A stretch of 64,000 nucleotides of DNA from Ichthyophis bannanicus (taxonomy: Eukaryota; Chordata; Amphibia; Gymnophiona; Ichthyophiidae): the NCBI GenBank assembly GCA_033557465.1, contig CM066034.1:984599637-984663636 (forward strand), written 5' to 3'. A program made the translations under genes and the position numbers. This document shows positions 23,316 to 34,559 of this stretch, piece by piece. Below the pieces are notes generated by a model that searched no databases, was not told where the DNA came from, and saw nothing but the letters and a program-made list of their open reading frames with translations. Each line of letters opens with the position of its first letter. Position 1 is the first letter of the stretch.

Positions 23316-23714
23316 GTAATGTTTTTAGATATCCTCCATATTCCGTAAAATTTAGTATTCTGATACACATCTGCCAGTTAAGTATTTTTGTCATCTTGCA
23401 TGCAGACCTCTCCATCACAGTCTCAGTTCTGATAACTAGTGTGTCAGGGAATGTAAAAATGACCTTTCAGCGTGCTGCATTTCCTTTTGCTGCTGGCTGT
23501 ATTGGCAGTATTGTCAGAAGCCTGAAGGGGGTAAACTAACTTGCTTGCCTAACAGGACATTTGTGTCATATCAGCCAAGTAGCAAACCTTAAGTTAAACA
23601 GGCAACTTTGTTCAGATAATTTTAGACAGAGTATTGAGCCTGAACTTATTTGGGTTTCATATCCTGATAAGTTTATCCACACATGGCTGATTGAATATTA
23701 GCCTGTATGTTACT

Positions 23715-23870
23715 GTGTTTAAACTACTCCTCCACGCCACAAGTTTATTTAATGGTTAAGCAGCATGCTGAAAAATGAGGATGCAGGGTTTCATATTCCA
23801 CTGACACTTTTTATAATATTGTGCAAGCTACTTAAACCTCCATTGCCTCCGGTACAAACTTACAGCTAGA
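23715..23870 (+). mobile_element. decayed SINE
   Basis: 'tttaatggttaagcag' followed by 'gtgcaagctacttaaacctccattgcc' matches the SINE body ('gggcaagtgacttaaccctccattgcc'). The B box is badly mutated and the tail is absent. Confidence 0.45.
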
Positions 23871-23959
23871 ATTACTGATTTATGCTACCATGCTAAATGT
23901 GTGTTTTTAACAAGTAGAGAAAGCATGCAGAGCATGACTAATGGAATTGTTTTCCACCC

Positions 23960-24245
23960 CCTCTATGTGCATATGTACTGTACATGCACATACTCATCTG
24001 TATCTGCACTGCCTGGGGGCGGTGTCTTGCATGTGTGTGCATATTTCTGTTTTGTGTGTTTCTGTATGTGTATCTCTGTGGGCTGATATGTATGTGCATC
24101 TTCATATGTATGTGCACATGTTTGTGCCACTGCAAGTGTGCTTATATGTGTCTGTGCATGCTTGCATGTATACTTAAATCTGTGTGCATGTGTGGACATA
24201 TTAGTGCATGTGTGTTTGTGTATTTATATCTGTGTTTCTGTGATT
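23960..24245. repeat. TG/CA-rich low-complexity tract
   Basis: Irregular runs of TGTG and GCATGTGT over almost 290 bp. The open frames here (cysteine/histidine/valine-rich on one strand, histidine/threonine-rich on the other) are artefacts of the repeat. Confidence 0.7.
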
Positions 24246-25361
24246 GGTAGAGGAGATGAGATGGGAGGCTGTTTCAGGGGCAGCGGAAAATGTTTTTTTG
24301 GTCGAAGAGGCTAAACAAACTGATCTCTGGTACCACCCCAGAGCTCTCTAGTTGCTGATGCTGTGTTGGGCAAAACAATGGGAACCATGGCCTATGTGCC
24401 CCTCCTATTTCTGTGGTCTGGCAAATATAATTCCATATTCCTCATCATTCCTCCAGTCCAGTCCAGATACATGGGTTTATGCACTTCTGCCAGCAGATGG
24501 AGACTGAGAACCACTGGTTCAAACGATGTCAGCATATAAGGGTCCTGTGCAGCCATCCTCTCACCAGTATTTTTCAGTCTCCAGCAGATAGAGGTTGTCA
24601 AACCTGTGCAGTCTGTGTCTGAATTGGAGAGAAGTTATTGGAATCTGCAGCGAACCAATAGGCTTAGTACAGTGGTAGCCAACTAAGGGGCCCTGGAGGT
24701 GCAGAATCCAGTGGAATCAGGTCCCCCTCCCACCCTCCTCCAGTGCTTAGGGCACCCATGAGGGTTCTTGGTTTTGTTGGAGATATCCCCCCTTCCTCCT
24801 CCCCAATTTTGGGGGTGGGGGGGGATGCATCTTCCCTTCCTCCTTCCCAGCCCTGAGGAAGGGGCTGGGACAGGTACTGGCTTTAAAAAAAAAAAAAGGC
24901 TGCCTCTTCTAACTTTTGAAGGGGGTTTGGAGCAAGGGTGCCGCTGCATCTAGTAAGTATCATGGGTGAGGGGAGATCGCAATACCTCAGAGGTACAGCC
25001 AATCACAGCTGGAACCACGTGGCCGATGCTAGCTGCCTTCAGTGGCAAAGATAACTGCTACAATAGAGAGGATATGCGTTCCCAGTGCATTTGAAGGTCA
25101 GGAAAATCCTTTACTTCATGTGCTGCGATGGGTGCAGAAGTCCAGAGGATTGCAGCTAACAAGCGCTGGTTGCGGTTTTACCAGTTTGATCTCAGCCATT
25201 TTTGGTGAGCAAGCCGCCATTTTAGTTAGGCCTTCCATGGTGCTCTGAGGATCATAGCAGCGGCACTTGCAACCTCCAATGCAGATCATGGGGCTTCCAG
25301 ATCCAGGAAATGAATGAATGCTTACTAGTGGCAGCATCGAGGTATGTGTGTGAGTGGACTG
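24246..25361. other. unassigned, with a possible DIRS-C left end and a hAT-like end motif
   Basis: 24420-24610 holds two versions of 'ccagcagatggagactgag'/'cagtctccagcagatagag' around 'ccagtccagtccag', perhaps the left end of the element whose recombinase remnant is at 25725. 'cagtggtagccaac' at 24671 resembles a hAT terminus, but I see no partner. The remainder is unassigned, with an A-rich run near 24884. Confidence 0.3.
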
Positions 25362-25652
25362 GAGGAGTGGCCTAGTGGTTGGGGCAAGGTACTTCAGGCC
25401 GGAAGGTCGGGGGTTCAAATCCCACTAGAGGACAGCAACCTTGGGCCGGAAGGACTGGGGTTTCTAGTCCCACAGGTGCTCCTTGTGGTCTTGGGCAAGC
25501 CACTTAACCCTCCATAGCCCATGTTCCCTGTAAAATAGTTATCTCCAAGTTATAATGCCCTGTTCAATGTAATTTCAGTTTGTTCAATGTAAACCGCACT
25601 GATGCAGAATAGCGCGGTATATAAGAGAATGTAAATAAATAAATAAATAAAT
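25362..25652 (+). mobile_element. tRNA-derived SINE, full length
   Basis: A box 'gtggcctagtgg' (25367-25378) and B box 'ggttcaaatcc' (25412-25422) form a pol III promoter. The body has 'cttgggcaagccacttaaccctcc'-type sequence. The 3' tail 'gtaaaccgcactgatg...gcggtatataag' and (AAAT)n match the tail of the LINE at 11934-14691. It is not a functional tRNA gene: the sequence after the B box does not form an acceptor stem. Confidence 0.85.
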
Positions 25653-25724
25653 GTGTGTGTGCTACCACTGAGCCAGGAAGAATCCCACAGAATGGAGGAA
25701 GAAACCTTGGCAGGGACGCCACCA

Positions 25725-26745
25725 TCTATCTTAATTTATCTTCAATATACAGGGGTGTCAAGAGTCCTATGCCTTTCAGAGTCTAGACTCAAGTCCAACT
25801 TCTTAAGAGTTCACCTCAATGTAATTGGAGCATATCATTGTGGTGTAGAAGGTAAAGCGATCTTTGTACAGCCCTTAGTTGTTTGCTTCATGTGGGAGCT
25901 TACTTCTGCTCAAACCTCTCTATAAGCCACTCACAGTATCTTGGAACCTCAGTGTGGTTCTAACGCTGCTGATGAATGCTTCCTTTTTAGCCACTCAATT
26001 CCTATCCTCTGAAATTCTTAACCTGGAAAGTACTATTGCTGGTGGCTGTCACTTCAGCGCACATAGCAAACTTCAGGCCCTAGTAGTTCATCCACCTTGC
26101 CACCAGGTCTTTATCCATGGACCCTTTAGTTGGCTACCGCTATACTACGCCCACTGGTCCATCGCAGATTCCGACAACTTCTCTCCAAGTGGTTCTTTGT
26201 AATTATCCCAAATTTCTTCCAAAAGTGGTTACAGAATTTCATCTTAACTAGTCAATTGTTCTTCCAACATTCTTTCTAAAACCCCATTCTCAAAGGGGGG
26301 GAAGGTGCGCTACACATGTTGGATTGCAAGCGGGCCTTAGCTTTCTACTTGGAGTGGACAAAGGTCCATAGAAAGTCCATCCAACCTTTTGTTTCTTTTG
26401 GCCCTAACATGCTGGAGGTAGCAATCTCCAAATGCACCTTGTTTATTTGACTCACAGATTGCATCTCTCTCACTTATGCCCAGACAGGCCTAAGCCTGGA
26501 GGATTATGTCATGGTTTATAATGTCAGAGCCATGGCTGCATTGGTAGCCTAGTTGGCGCTCAGTCTCCATGGACGAGATCTGAAAGACTGCAACATGGAT
26601 CTCTGTCCACACATTCACATCTCATTACTGTCTGGATGGGCATTCCCGATGCGACAGCGGTTTCAACCAGTCAGTACTGTGGAATCTGTTCGGGGAGTGG
26701 AATCCACCTCCTTCCCTCCTAGTCTCATTTCTTTCAGTTCAAGCT
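25725..26745 (+). pseudogene. tyrosine recombinase remnant of a third DIRS lineage (DIRS-C)
   Basis: Broken frames keep the order of the DIRS recombinase: 'LKSNFLRVHLNVIGA' (about 25790), the box I region with 'SKLQALVVHPP' (26065-26095), 'LDCKRALAFYLEW' (26320-26355), the box II region with 'VYNVRAMAAL' (26515-26545) and 'HYCLDGHSRCDSGF' (26623-26660). The box II histidine is replaced by Tyr, while the nucleophile-region Tyr is still present. It ends in a 19-base A run at 26752. It is more diverged than the DIRS-A and DIRS-B copies, so older. Confidence 0.65.
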
Positions 26746-27209
26746 ACCTTTAAAAAAAAAAAAAAAAAAAAGGCCTGTTGCCAAAAACAGTTGTTCTATT
26801 GACTGGCATAGTGGTGTGTTAAATGAAATCTCGAGAAACAAGCAGGAATGTAGTCTTCACATATGGGTATCGTAGATACCGACGGAGCCTGTGCGGGAAC
26901 GCTCCCCAGCGTCCAATTAGAAAGCTTTTGGGAGCATCCCACAGCGCCAGCGTGCTGCCTTCCCACCTTTCCCAACTGCCTCTCTCCAATTCTTCGTTTT
27001 CTGCGGAGCCAGCAGGTCGTTGTTCCTGTCACCGCAGAAAATATTTTCCTTATTCCTTCTTTTTTTGTGGTCGCGTCTGCCTTCCTCGATGCTATACCGG
27101 TACCGCCGGTTCTTCTTTCTTTCTTTAAAAAAAAAAAAAAAAAAAAATACTATTTTTTTCCAAACTTTTCTTTTCCAGGTGCACGTGCCAGTTTGGGCCT
27201 TAGGCCATT

Positions 27210-29021
27210 ATGGAAAAACCTGCTTCGGGTTTCAAAAAGTGCACCAAGTGGGGTGGTACCATCTCTGTCACCGACACCCATGAGTGGTGTCTTAAATGTT
27301 TAGATCCTGATCACTCCATCTCCGAGTGTATGGCTTGTGCCATGATGTCCAAAAGGGGTCGACAAAACCGAGCTGCTAAGCTCAGCGCCCTTTTTCCCTC
27401 CGATGCAGCTTCTGTGGCATCGACGTCTTCCAAGGCTTCGTCTTCCTGCCATGGATCTCAGGTAACTAAACATAAGTCTGGCCGGTCCTCAAAGGGTAGA
27501 TCTCCTTCCAAGCATCGAGATGCCTCTGGCGCTGCCCTTGAGGGTTCTGTACCTGCAAAATTGCCCCGGCAGGAGGCTTCGGCTTCCAAAGCATTAACGG
27601 GGCTCCAGGATGTTCTCGAGGCCTCGACCTCGGCAGAATTACTGGTGCCATGCTCTGGGGTACCGGCTGCTACCTCCGGTACCGATACCCAGGCATCAGC
27701 AGCGTCGATAGACCAGAGGTTCCTGGCTATTGAACGCAGTCTGGCGGCTCTCCTTGCAGCATCGACACCCTCGGAACCACGTCAGACAGTTCAACCGGTA
27801 CCGGCACCGACAGCATCGACATCGGTGTCTGCTTTGCCGGCACCCAGTCATGCAATGCCTTCCGGTACCGATTCCCCTCGGTACTGACTTCTGTCGGTAC
27901 GGGTATCGGGCTCTTCAAGAGCATCCGGACAGAAGGTACTTCGAATCCTCGGAGGAGTCCGAGGATTCTGACAACTCTGTCGGTACCAGAATACTTCTCC
28001 CGGAGGAGCCTTTCTCTCCTAAACGTAGGATGTCTCCTCCAGAAGATATCTCCTTTCAGGATTTTATCAGGGAGGTGGCTCGAGGTCTGTCCATTATTGT
28101 GACTCCTGAAACAGAGCCCAGGGCTAAGGAGTTGGAGATTTTACAATATCCCAAAGCTCCTAAGGAGGCAGCTACTTGCCTATCCATGAGATCTTACCTG
28201 ATCTCATGTTCAGAATGTGGGAGACACCTCTTACCACCTTTCCTCACTCTCGCAGACTGGATACCATGTATTGAGTCCCTCCTTGTCCTGGTTTCCAGAA
28301 AACTCAGCTTCCTCACCACTCTATTGTAGTGGAATCAGCTATGAGAAGGATCAGGAGTGCAAAGAGGCATGCCTCTAATCCTCCAGGACGTGAGTGTAGA
28401 ACTTTGGATGCCTTTGGACATCGTACTTTCCAGGCTTCCATGCTTTCTACCAGGATCAGTTCATATATTTTATAGATGGGAATGTTCCTTAAAGAAGTCA
28501 CAGGAGACTTGGAGAATTTAAGCCCTCTCCTTCCTGAAGACAAGAGGCAGGATTTTCTCACACTGGTTAAACATGCCCAGGATGTTTCTAAGTTTGTCAA
28601 TCGTGCAGCTTTTGACTGTTTTGAGTGCATAAGCAGAACCTCTGCCATTGCCATAGGTGCACGTAGAATTGCCGGGCTCCAGGCATCCGATTTGGAGCTC
28701 TGGGTGCAAGACAAACTGGGCAATATCCCTTGTACAGGTGAGAATCTATTCGGCAAAAATTGGCAAGAGAAAGACAATGAGTTGGATGCTGACAACTCCA
28801 CTTTGGATAGGTTGTCCAAAGCCACAGCTGATCCTGTAAGAAAGAAATCTTTCAAGAAACCATTCTTCTCAAAAAAGAAGAGGTTTTATCCCTCTTATTC
28901 CCAGCAGGGGCGTTCTGCAGGTCAGTCTGGCCGAAAGAGTCAGCAACCACCTAAACAAAGGAAAGCAAAGACTACTAAGCCTCAACTGTCTCAGCAGGCT
29001 CAGCCTCCACAAGGCCTTTGA
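27210..29021 (+). pseudogene. DIRS-A copy 3 ORF1 (Gag-like), frameshifted
   Basis: ATG at 27210. The N-terminal zinc-binding segment has 'KCTKWGGT' (second Cys of the first CxxC replaced by Trp) and 'WCLKCLDPDHSISEC'. A Ser/Ala/Pro-rich middle follows, with GGTACC-rich coding repeats, to 27887. The reading then shifts (27730-28329 in another frame). The conserved C-terminal block ('DAFGH', 'ISRTSAIAIGARR', 'IPCTGENLFG') returns to the first frame at 28476-29021 and ends in a Lys/Gln-rich tail. By family the product would coat or chaperone element RNA. Confidence 0.75.
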
Positions 29022-29088
29022 CTTTCATCTAGAGAACTTAGCCTTCCTGGCCCTCAATGGACCAGAGCCTTCCACCATTCCAGGAAGG

Positions 29089-30783
29089 TTGTGTCACTTT
29101 GCCCCCAGATGGGGGCAGATAACAGCAGAACATTGGACACACTCCATTATAAAAGAGGGGTACAAGCTTCACTTTATGTGCATGCCCCCTCCCACAATGG
29201 TAAGACAGTTCAATTCTCATACCTCTCTCATCAACCTGTTAGATCAAGAGGTCACTATGCTTCTTGCCCAGGGGGCAATAGAAGAAGTACCCTTTCATCA
29301 ACAGGGTACAGGGTTTTACTCCCCCTATTTCCTTATCCCAAAGAAAACAGGGGGACACAGACCTATTTTGGACTTCAGAGAATTGAACAAATTCCTGTTC
29401 AAAGAGAAATTCAAAATGATCTCTCTGGGATCTCTGCTGCCATACCTTCAGAGTCAGGATTGGCTTTGTTCTCTAGATCTCAAGGATGCGTACACTCATG
29501 TTCTCATCCATCCAACTCACAGAAAGTTCCTTCGGTTCCTTTTTCAAGGAAAGCACTACCAATACAGGGTGCTTCCTTTTGGCCTGGCCTCAGCACCAAG
29601 GGTGTTCACGAAATGCATGGCTGTGGTAGCAGCATTTCTACGCACTCTAGGAATATTCGTCTTCCCTTACTTAGAGAAGTCCTGGCCCATCAGAGTCAGA
29701 GGCCAGGACTTCTCTATTTTGCACAATGCCTATCCTTCAGTATTTGGGTCTGGTCATAAACATCCCAAAATCCAGTCTAACTCCCACTCAAATCTCTAGA
29801 GTTCATAGGAGCTTTGCTGGATACCAGAAAAGCAAGGGCCTATCTCCCCTAGGTCCGTTGCCTTCGCATGGCGCAGTTAGCTTCTTAAGCAGTGCTAAAG
29901 CCTCACCTCACTGCTCGAGAAATGTTGCAACTACTAGGCCACATGGCATCTACCGTGCAAATGGTTCCTTATGCTCGCCTCCACATGAGAGCAGCCCAGT
30001 GGACTTTATCCACTCAATGGACCCAAGCATCAGAGTGCCTGTCAGACAAAATAGCAAACACAAGTCGCCTTATTTTGTCCCTCCAATGGTGGCAGTCCAC
30101 TCAAAACCTGTTGCTGGGGTCCCCATTTCAACAGCCTTTACCCCAGGCAACTCTCACAACAGATGCTTCTCCAGTGGATTGGGGAGCTCATCTGCAATAC
30201 CTCTCCACCCAAGGCACTTGGACTCCACAGGAGACTCATCTACACATCAATCTCTTGGAGTTCAGAGCAATCTTCCTTGCTCTGTGAGTGTTCCACACCC
30301 TGCTCAGCTACAAGACAGTCCTCATCCATACGGACAATCAAGTATCCATGTTCTACGTGAACAAGCAGGGAGGAACAGGCTCTCTGTCACTTTTGCAACG
30401 AAGCTTTGCGACTATGGGCCCTCGCCAGAGAGCATCAGATTCATCTCCTGACAGTGTATCTTCCAGGTATCCAAAACGTTTGGGCAGACAGACTCAGTCG
30501 CGTTCTGCTTCCTCACAAATGGTCTCTACATGCAGACCAGGTGGCCAAGAGTTTTCAAATTTGGGGAACCCCGGACATAGACCTCTTTGCAAGTCCGTTG
30601 AATGCCAAACTTCCCAGGTTCTGTTCCAGAATTTCGGCTCAGGGCTCTCAGGCCAAGGATGCTTTCCTCCTTCATTGGGGTCAAGACTTCCTGTATGCCT
30701 TTCCACCCATTCCCCCGATTCCCAAAACCCTGTTCAAGCTTCAGAGAGACAGAGGCTGTATGATTCTCATAGCTCCACATTAG
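29089..30783 (+). pseudogene. DIRS-A copy 3 ORF2: reverse transcriptase, RNase H and following domain
   Basis: Reverse transcriptase at 29200-29700: 'HRPILDFRELNKF', 'SLDLKDAYTHVLIHP', 'FGLASAPRVFTKC'. The catalytic box that is YLDDWL in copy 5 reads YLEKSW here (about 29670), so both aspartates are lost. After frameshifts, RNase H follows at 29892-30400 ('LTTDASPVDWGAH', 'LLEFRAIFLAL', 'VLIHTDNQV'). Then comes the region often annotated in DIRS as methyltransferase-like ('GTPDIDLFASPLN', 'DAFLLHW', 'YAFPPIPPIPK') to 30783 in a third frame. A TGA at 30285 also interrupts it. Inactive for reverse transcription. Confidence 0.8.
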
Positions 30784-30889
30784 CCACGGCAAGTGTGGTA
30801 CCCTCTGCTTCTACATCTCTCTCAAGCTCCCTCTCTGGAGTTAGGCTCTGCTCCAGATCTCCTGTCTCAGGAGGGCGGAATGTTATGGC

Positions 30890-31976
30890 ATCCCAATCCC
30901 CAGTCTCTGCATCTCAGGGCTTGGTTGCTGAAGGCCTAGATCTTCAAGATCTTAACCTTCCTCAGCAAGTAAAGGATATCCTTTATGCTTCTAGAAAATC
31001 TTCCACAAGATGCTCTTATGCTTTCAAGTGGAAATGTTTTACCATATGGTGCTCGCAGAGGGGTCTTAACCCCCTTGCGATACCTCTGAAATCATTATTA
31101 GAGTATCTCCTTCATTTATCCAATGCAGGACATAAAACTAACTCAGTAAGAGTCCATTTAAGTGCTATTGCGGCTTCTTTCAATCCTTTAAATGGACAAC
31201 CTATTTCCTCCCATCCTCTCATAGCAAGATTTATGAGAGGCCTTCTTCTAACTAAGCCTCCCATTAAGCCACCACCCGTGGCATGGGACTTAAATCTGGT
31301 TCTTGGCCAGCTCATGAAGCCACTTTTCAAACCTTTAGCTACTACCTCGTTGAAATTCCTTTCTTGGAAAGTGATCTTTCTCATTGCAATCACATCAGCA
31401 CGTTGCATCAGTGAGTTGCAGGCACTAGTGGCTGATCCACCTTATACAAGGTTCCATCATGACAAGGTAGTCCTTAGGACTCATCCACACTTTATGCCAA
31501 AGGTGGTCTCGCCTTTTCATTTAAACCAAGCGGTCTATCTGCCTGTGTTTTTTCCAAGGCCTCATGCATCTAATGCAGAAAGGAATCTTCATACTTTGGA
31601 CTGTAAAAGAGCTTTAGCCTTTTACTTGCAAAGAACACAGCAACATAGGAATTCCTCTCAACTCTTTGTTGCTTTTGATCCTTCTCATTTGGGACTTCCA
31701 GTCTCCAAGAGAACACTGTCCAGCTGGATTGCTCAGTGTATTTCCTTTGCCTATCAGAGTAAGAATCTTCCTCTGGAGGGCCATGTCACAGCTCACAATG
31801 TGAGAGCCATGGCAGCTTCAATGGCTCATCTGCACTCTGTGTCTATCGATGACATCTGTCGAGCAGCCACTTGGGTCTCGGTTCATACCTTCACAGCCCA
31901 TTACTGCTTGGACAAGGACTCCCGCCGGGATGCCTTGTTTGGTCAGACTGTTCTTCAACACCTGTTCCATACCTAA
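30890..31976 (+). pseudogene. DIRS-A copy 3 tyrosine recombinase (open, active-site Arg lost)
   Basis: The recombinase occupies the C-terminal about 360 codons of a long open frame ending at TAA 31974. Its N-terminal SAM-like part has 'ILYASRKSSTRCSYAFKW' and 'SVRVHLSAIAA'. The catalytic part shows box I 'TSARCISELQALV' (about 31395-31435), where the expected Arg before [IV]SEL is Cys. Box II is 'HNVRAMAAS' (HxxR kept) and 'FTAHYCLDKDSR' holds the nucleophile Tyr. In DIRS elements this enzyme integrates a circular DNA copy without target duplication. With the box I Arg missing it is probably dead, though the frame is open, which makes it the youngest-looking gene in the window. Confidence 0.75.
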
Positions 31977-32495
31977 TCAACTCCTACCCACCATCCCTGG
32001 TTGGATGCCAGAGATCCATGGGGGGAAGTGGAGCCCTTTCACAGGGACACGCAACTTCTGGGGCCTTCTCCCTGGCATCTGCAGCTAGGGAGTCCCCCAT
32101 ATGTGAAGACTACAATCTCCAGGAACAAGCAGGAATGAGTCTTCACATATGGGTATGTCGGTACCGATGGAGTCCGCGCAGGAACGCTTCCCAGCGTCCA
32201 ATCAGAAAGCCTTTGGAGCATCCCAACACGCCTGCGTGCTGCCTTCCCGCCTTCCCAACTGCCTCTCCTTAGTTTTCGTTTTTCCGCAGAGCCGGCAGGA
32301 CGTCCTCCTGTCACCGCAGAAAATTCTTCTTTTATTTTTAAGTTTTCTTGTGGTCGCGGCTGCCTCCCCGACGCCACCGGTACCGCCGGTGTTTCTTTTT
32401 TCTTTCTTGTAAAATTTTTTCCTTTTTAAAGAATATATTTTTCTTCCTTAGTGTCTCACGGTTCTCAGGCCTTCTAGGCTTCTCCATTTTCCTTC

Positions 32496-34492
32496 ATGGA
32501 ACCACCAGCCATTTTCCCCAAGAAATGTACAAACTGTGGCGGTACAACTTTATTTTTAGACACTCACAATCGGTGTCTAACCTGCTTGGGTCCTGACCAT
32601 TTTCCTCCGGAGCCCTCGGGCAATAGTATTGTGAGAAGAAGTTTTCAACATCGAGTTCCCCTCGACACGCGGTCCCCCTCCAACTTCAGGGCACCGACCA
32701 TATCTTCTTCTGCACAGGATCAGGTAACCCAAAAACAGTCTGTTAAGACTAGCCAGTCCTCGAGCGGCACTTCTCATGCACAGCATAGAGATGCCTATGG
32801 CCTTGTCCTCGAGAATCCACTGGCTTCATAACCCCGGTGGGAGTCTTCGGCCTCCAAAGCCTGTGTGGGGTTTCAGGTTGTTCCTGAGGTTCACCCCTCA
32901 CAGAACATACCTGAGCCATGCCCGGTGGTGGCATCCGCTTCGAGCGGTACCGATACCCCGGCATCGGCACTGGTGTTGGATGAAACATTCCTCACCAAGG
33001 ATCGTCGTCTGGCATCCTCGGTACCTGCGGGGCCAGTGGATACGCTCCAGATCGACCTTCCAGTATCGGTACCGACACCGATACTAGTACCGACATCGGT
33101 ACCCTCCAGACGTGCATCGATAGACTTGCTTCCTTCGATGCCGAGTCTGGAGTCGATCTCCAGTCTGGAGGACTGGGTACCGACTCGCCTTGGTACCGAC
33201 TCCCATCGGTACTGAAGGCTCGGTTCCGATAATTCGGATCCGCAACTTTCGGTTCCTCCGATACTGTTAGAGTTGCCACCGGCTGGTCTTCATCCACCGG
33301 TATCGGATACGGTACCGAGATCGGTACCGATATCGACAGTACCATTGCTGTCGGTACCTTCCATGCTTCTCTCGTCAGACTCGCTTCCCTCGATGCCGAG
33401 TTTGGAATCGATCCCTAGCATGGACGATCTGTTATCTACTGTCGCTGGTTCTGACCTCCAGTACCAGCGACCACCATCTAAGGATCCCATACTGCACCAT
33501 TCAGGATCTTCTATTCCTATATACTTGAATAGATCCCTCGGTGCCAACGCTAGTTCTTTATCAGATCTAGCCTATCCAAGGGAAGTTCCCTCTGGGGATC
33601 CTTCTTTCCAGACTTTCCTCCTGGATATGGCAAAATCACTTGCCATTCCTATTCCTGGACAAGATCCTACACAAGGGAATACAGAATACCTCTCTATTCC
33701 TAGCAAAGCAAAGGAGAATATAATACTTCCTTTGCATCATTCTTTGCAGGATCTCCTTCTACGAATGTAGGAAGCTCCTTTAAAGGTACCCCCACCTTCC
33801 AGAGCAACTGATCTCCTATATCAGGTGCCCCCCTCTCCAGGGTTTCAAAAGACTCAACTTCCTCATCATTCCATTGTGGTAGAATCAGCAATGAGGCGAG
33901 TGAAGAGTAATAAAAAGCACTCTTCTTGTCCGCCAGGTCGTGAATCTAGGACACTAGATGCCTTTGGACGTCAAACTTTCCAGACATCCATGCTTTCAGC
34001 AAGAATTCTCTCATATATTTTTATATGGGTCTATCTCTTGAGGAGGTCACAAAGAAATTATATCTTTTGACTCCTTTTCTTCAAGAGCCCAAGAGTAAAA
34101 ACTATTCCTCACTGGTTAGTCATACTCAAAATATCTCTAGGTTTCTTACTCGTGCTACCCTGGACTCCTTTGAGTCTGTTAGCAGGACTTCTGCTGTGGC
34201 TATAGGAGCACGACGTAAAGCCTGGCTTCAAGCTTCAAACTTGGACAAATGGGCACAAGAAAGACTGGGAAATACTCCTTGCACTGGAGAAAATCTCTTC
34301 AACAAGGAGTCTTTACTTCAGGTTACTCAGTTATCCACTGACTTTCCTTTTTCCAGAAGCTGTTCTACGCCTTCTTCTTTCCCAGTAGGTAGGAAATGTC
34401 CTACCAAACTTTCTTCCCCTAGGGGGAGAAGGTTTTACCCATCATCTGCCCATCATACAGATGTTCCCTTAACAGGGGAAACATTGCCCTAG
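32496..34492 (+). pseudogene. DIRS-A copy 4 ORF1 (Gag-like), broken
   Basis: ATG 32496. Zinc-binding segment 'KCTNCGGT' and 'RCLTCLGPDHFPPEP' (final Cys replaced by Pro). The middle contains long Val-Pro/Ser repeats written with GGTACC and TCGGTACC units (32940-33480). The conserved C-terminal block ('AMRRVKSNKKH', 'RTLDAFGRQ', 'NTPCTGENLF') lies at 33870-34320. One frame is kept to about 34070 apart from stops at 32829, 33213 and 33768; a frameshift then moves it to the frame ending at 34490. Closest in the window to copy 1 ORF1. Confidence 0.75.
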
Positions 34493-34559
34493 TCTGAAGA
34501 ATCCACAACATCAACAGGGTCAACAAACCCAGCAGTCGCAGGGTTTCAAATAGTTCATT

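Larger units (their letters stand above)
26829..32115 (+). mobile_element. DIRS-A copy 3: near full-length DIRS element (main part)
   Basis: The left terminal repeat starts 'tctcgagaaacaagcagg' (26829). ORF1, reverse transcriptase, RNase H and tyrosine recombinase follow in the usual DIRS order. The element is cut at 'gaagactacaa' (32115), where copy 4 begins, and continues at 37357-37713, giving about 5.64 kb in total. This is the best coding reference for DIRS-A in the window, though every gene is damaged. Confidence 0.85.

Noticed and set aside
23960..24245. Small cysteine-rich or histidine-rich proteins
   Set aside because: Open frames on both strands arise from the TG/CA-rich tract.
24671..25300. 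hAT element beginning CAGTGGTAGCCAAC
   Set aside because: No matching right end or 8-bp duplication was found.
25362..25440. tRNA gene
   Set aside because: A and B boxes are present, but the sequence has no complete cloverleaf and continues into a SINE body and LINE-like tail.
30288..31976. A 562-codon open frame as one protein
   Set aside because: Only the first about 45 codons (RNase H piece) and the last about 360 (recombinase) make sense. The middle is out of frame with the RNase H/methyltransferase-like coding at 30406-30783.
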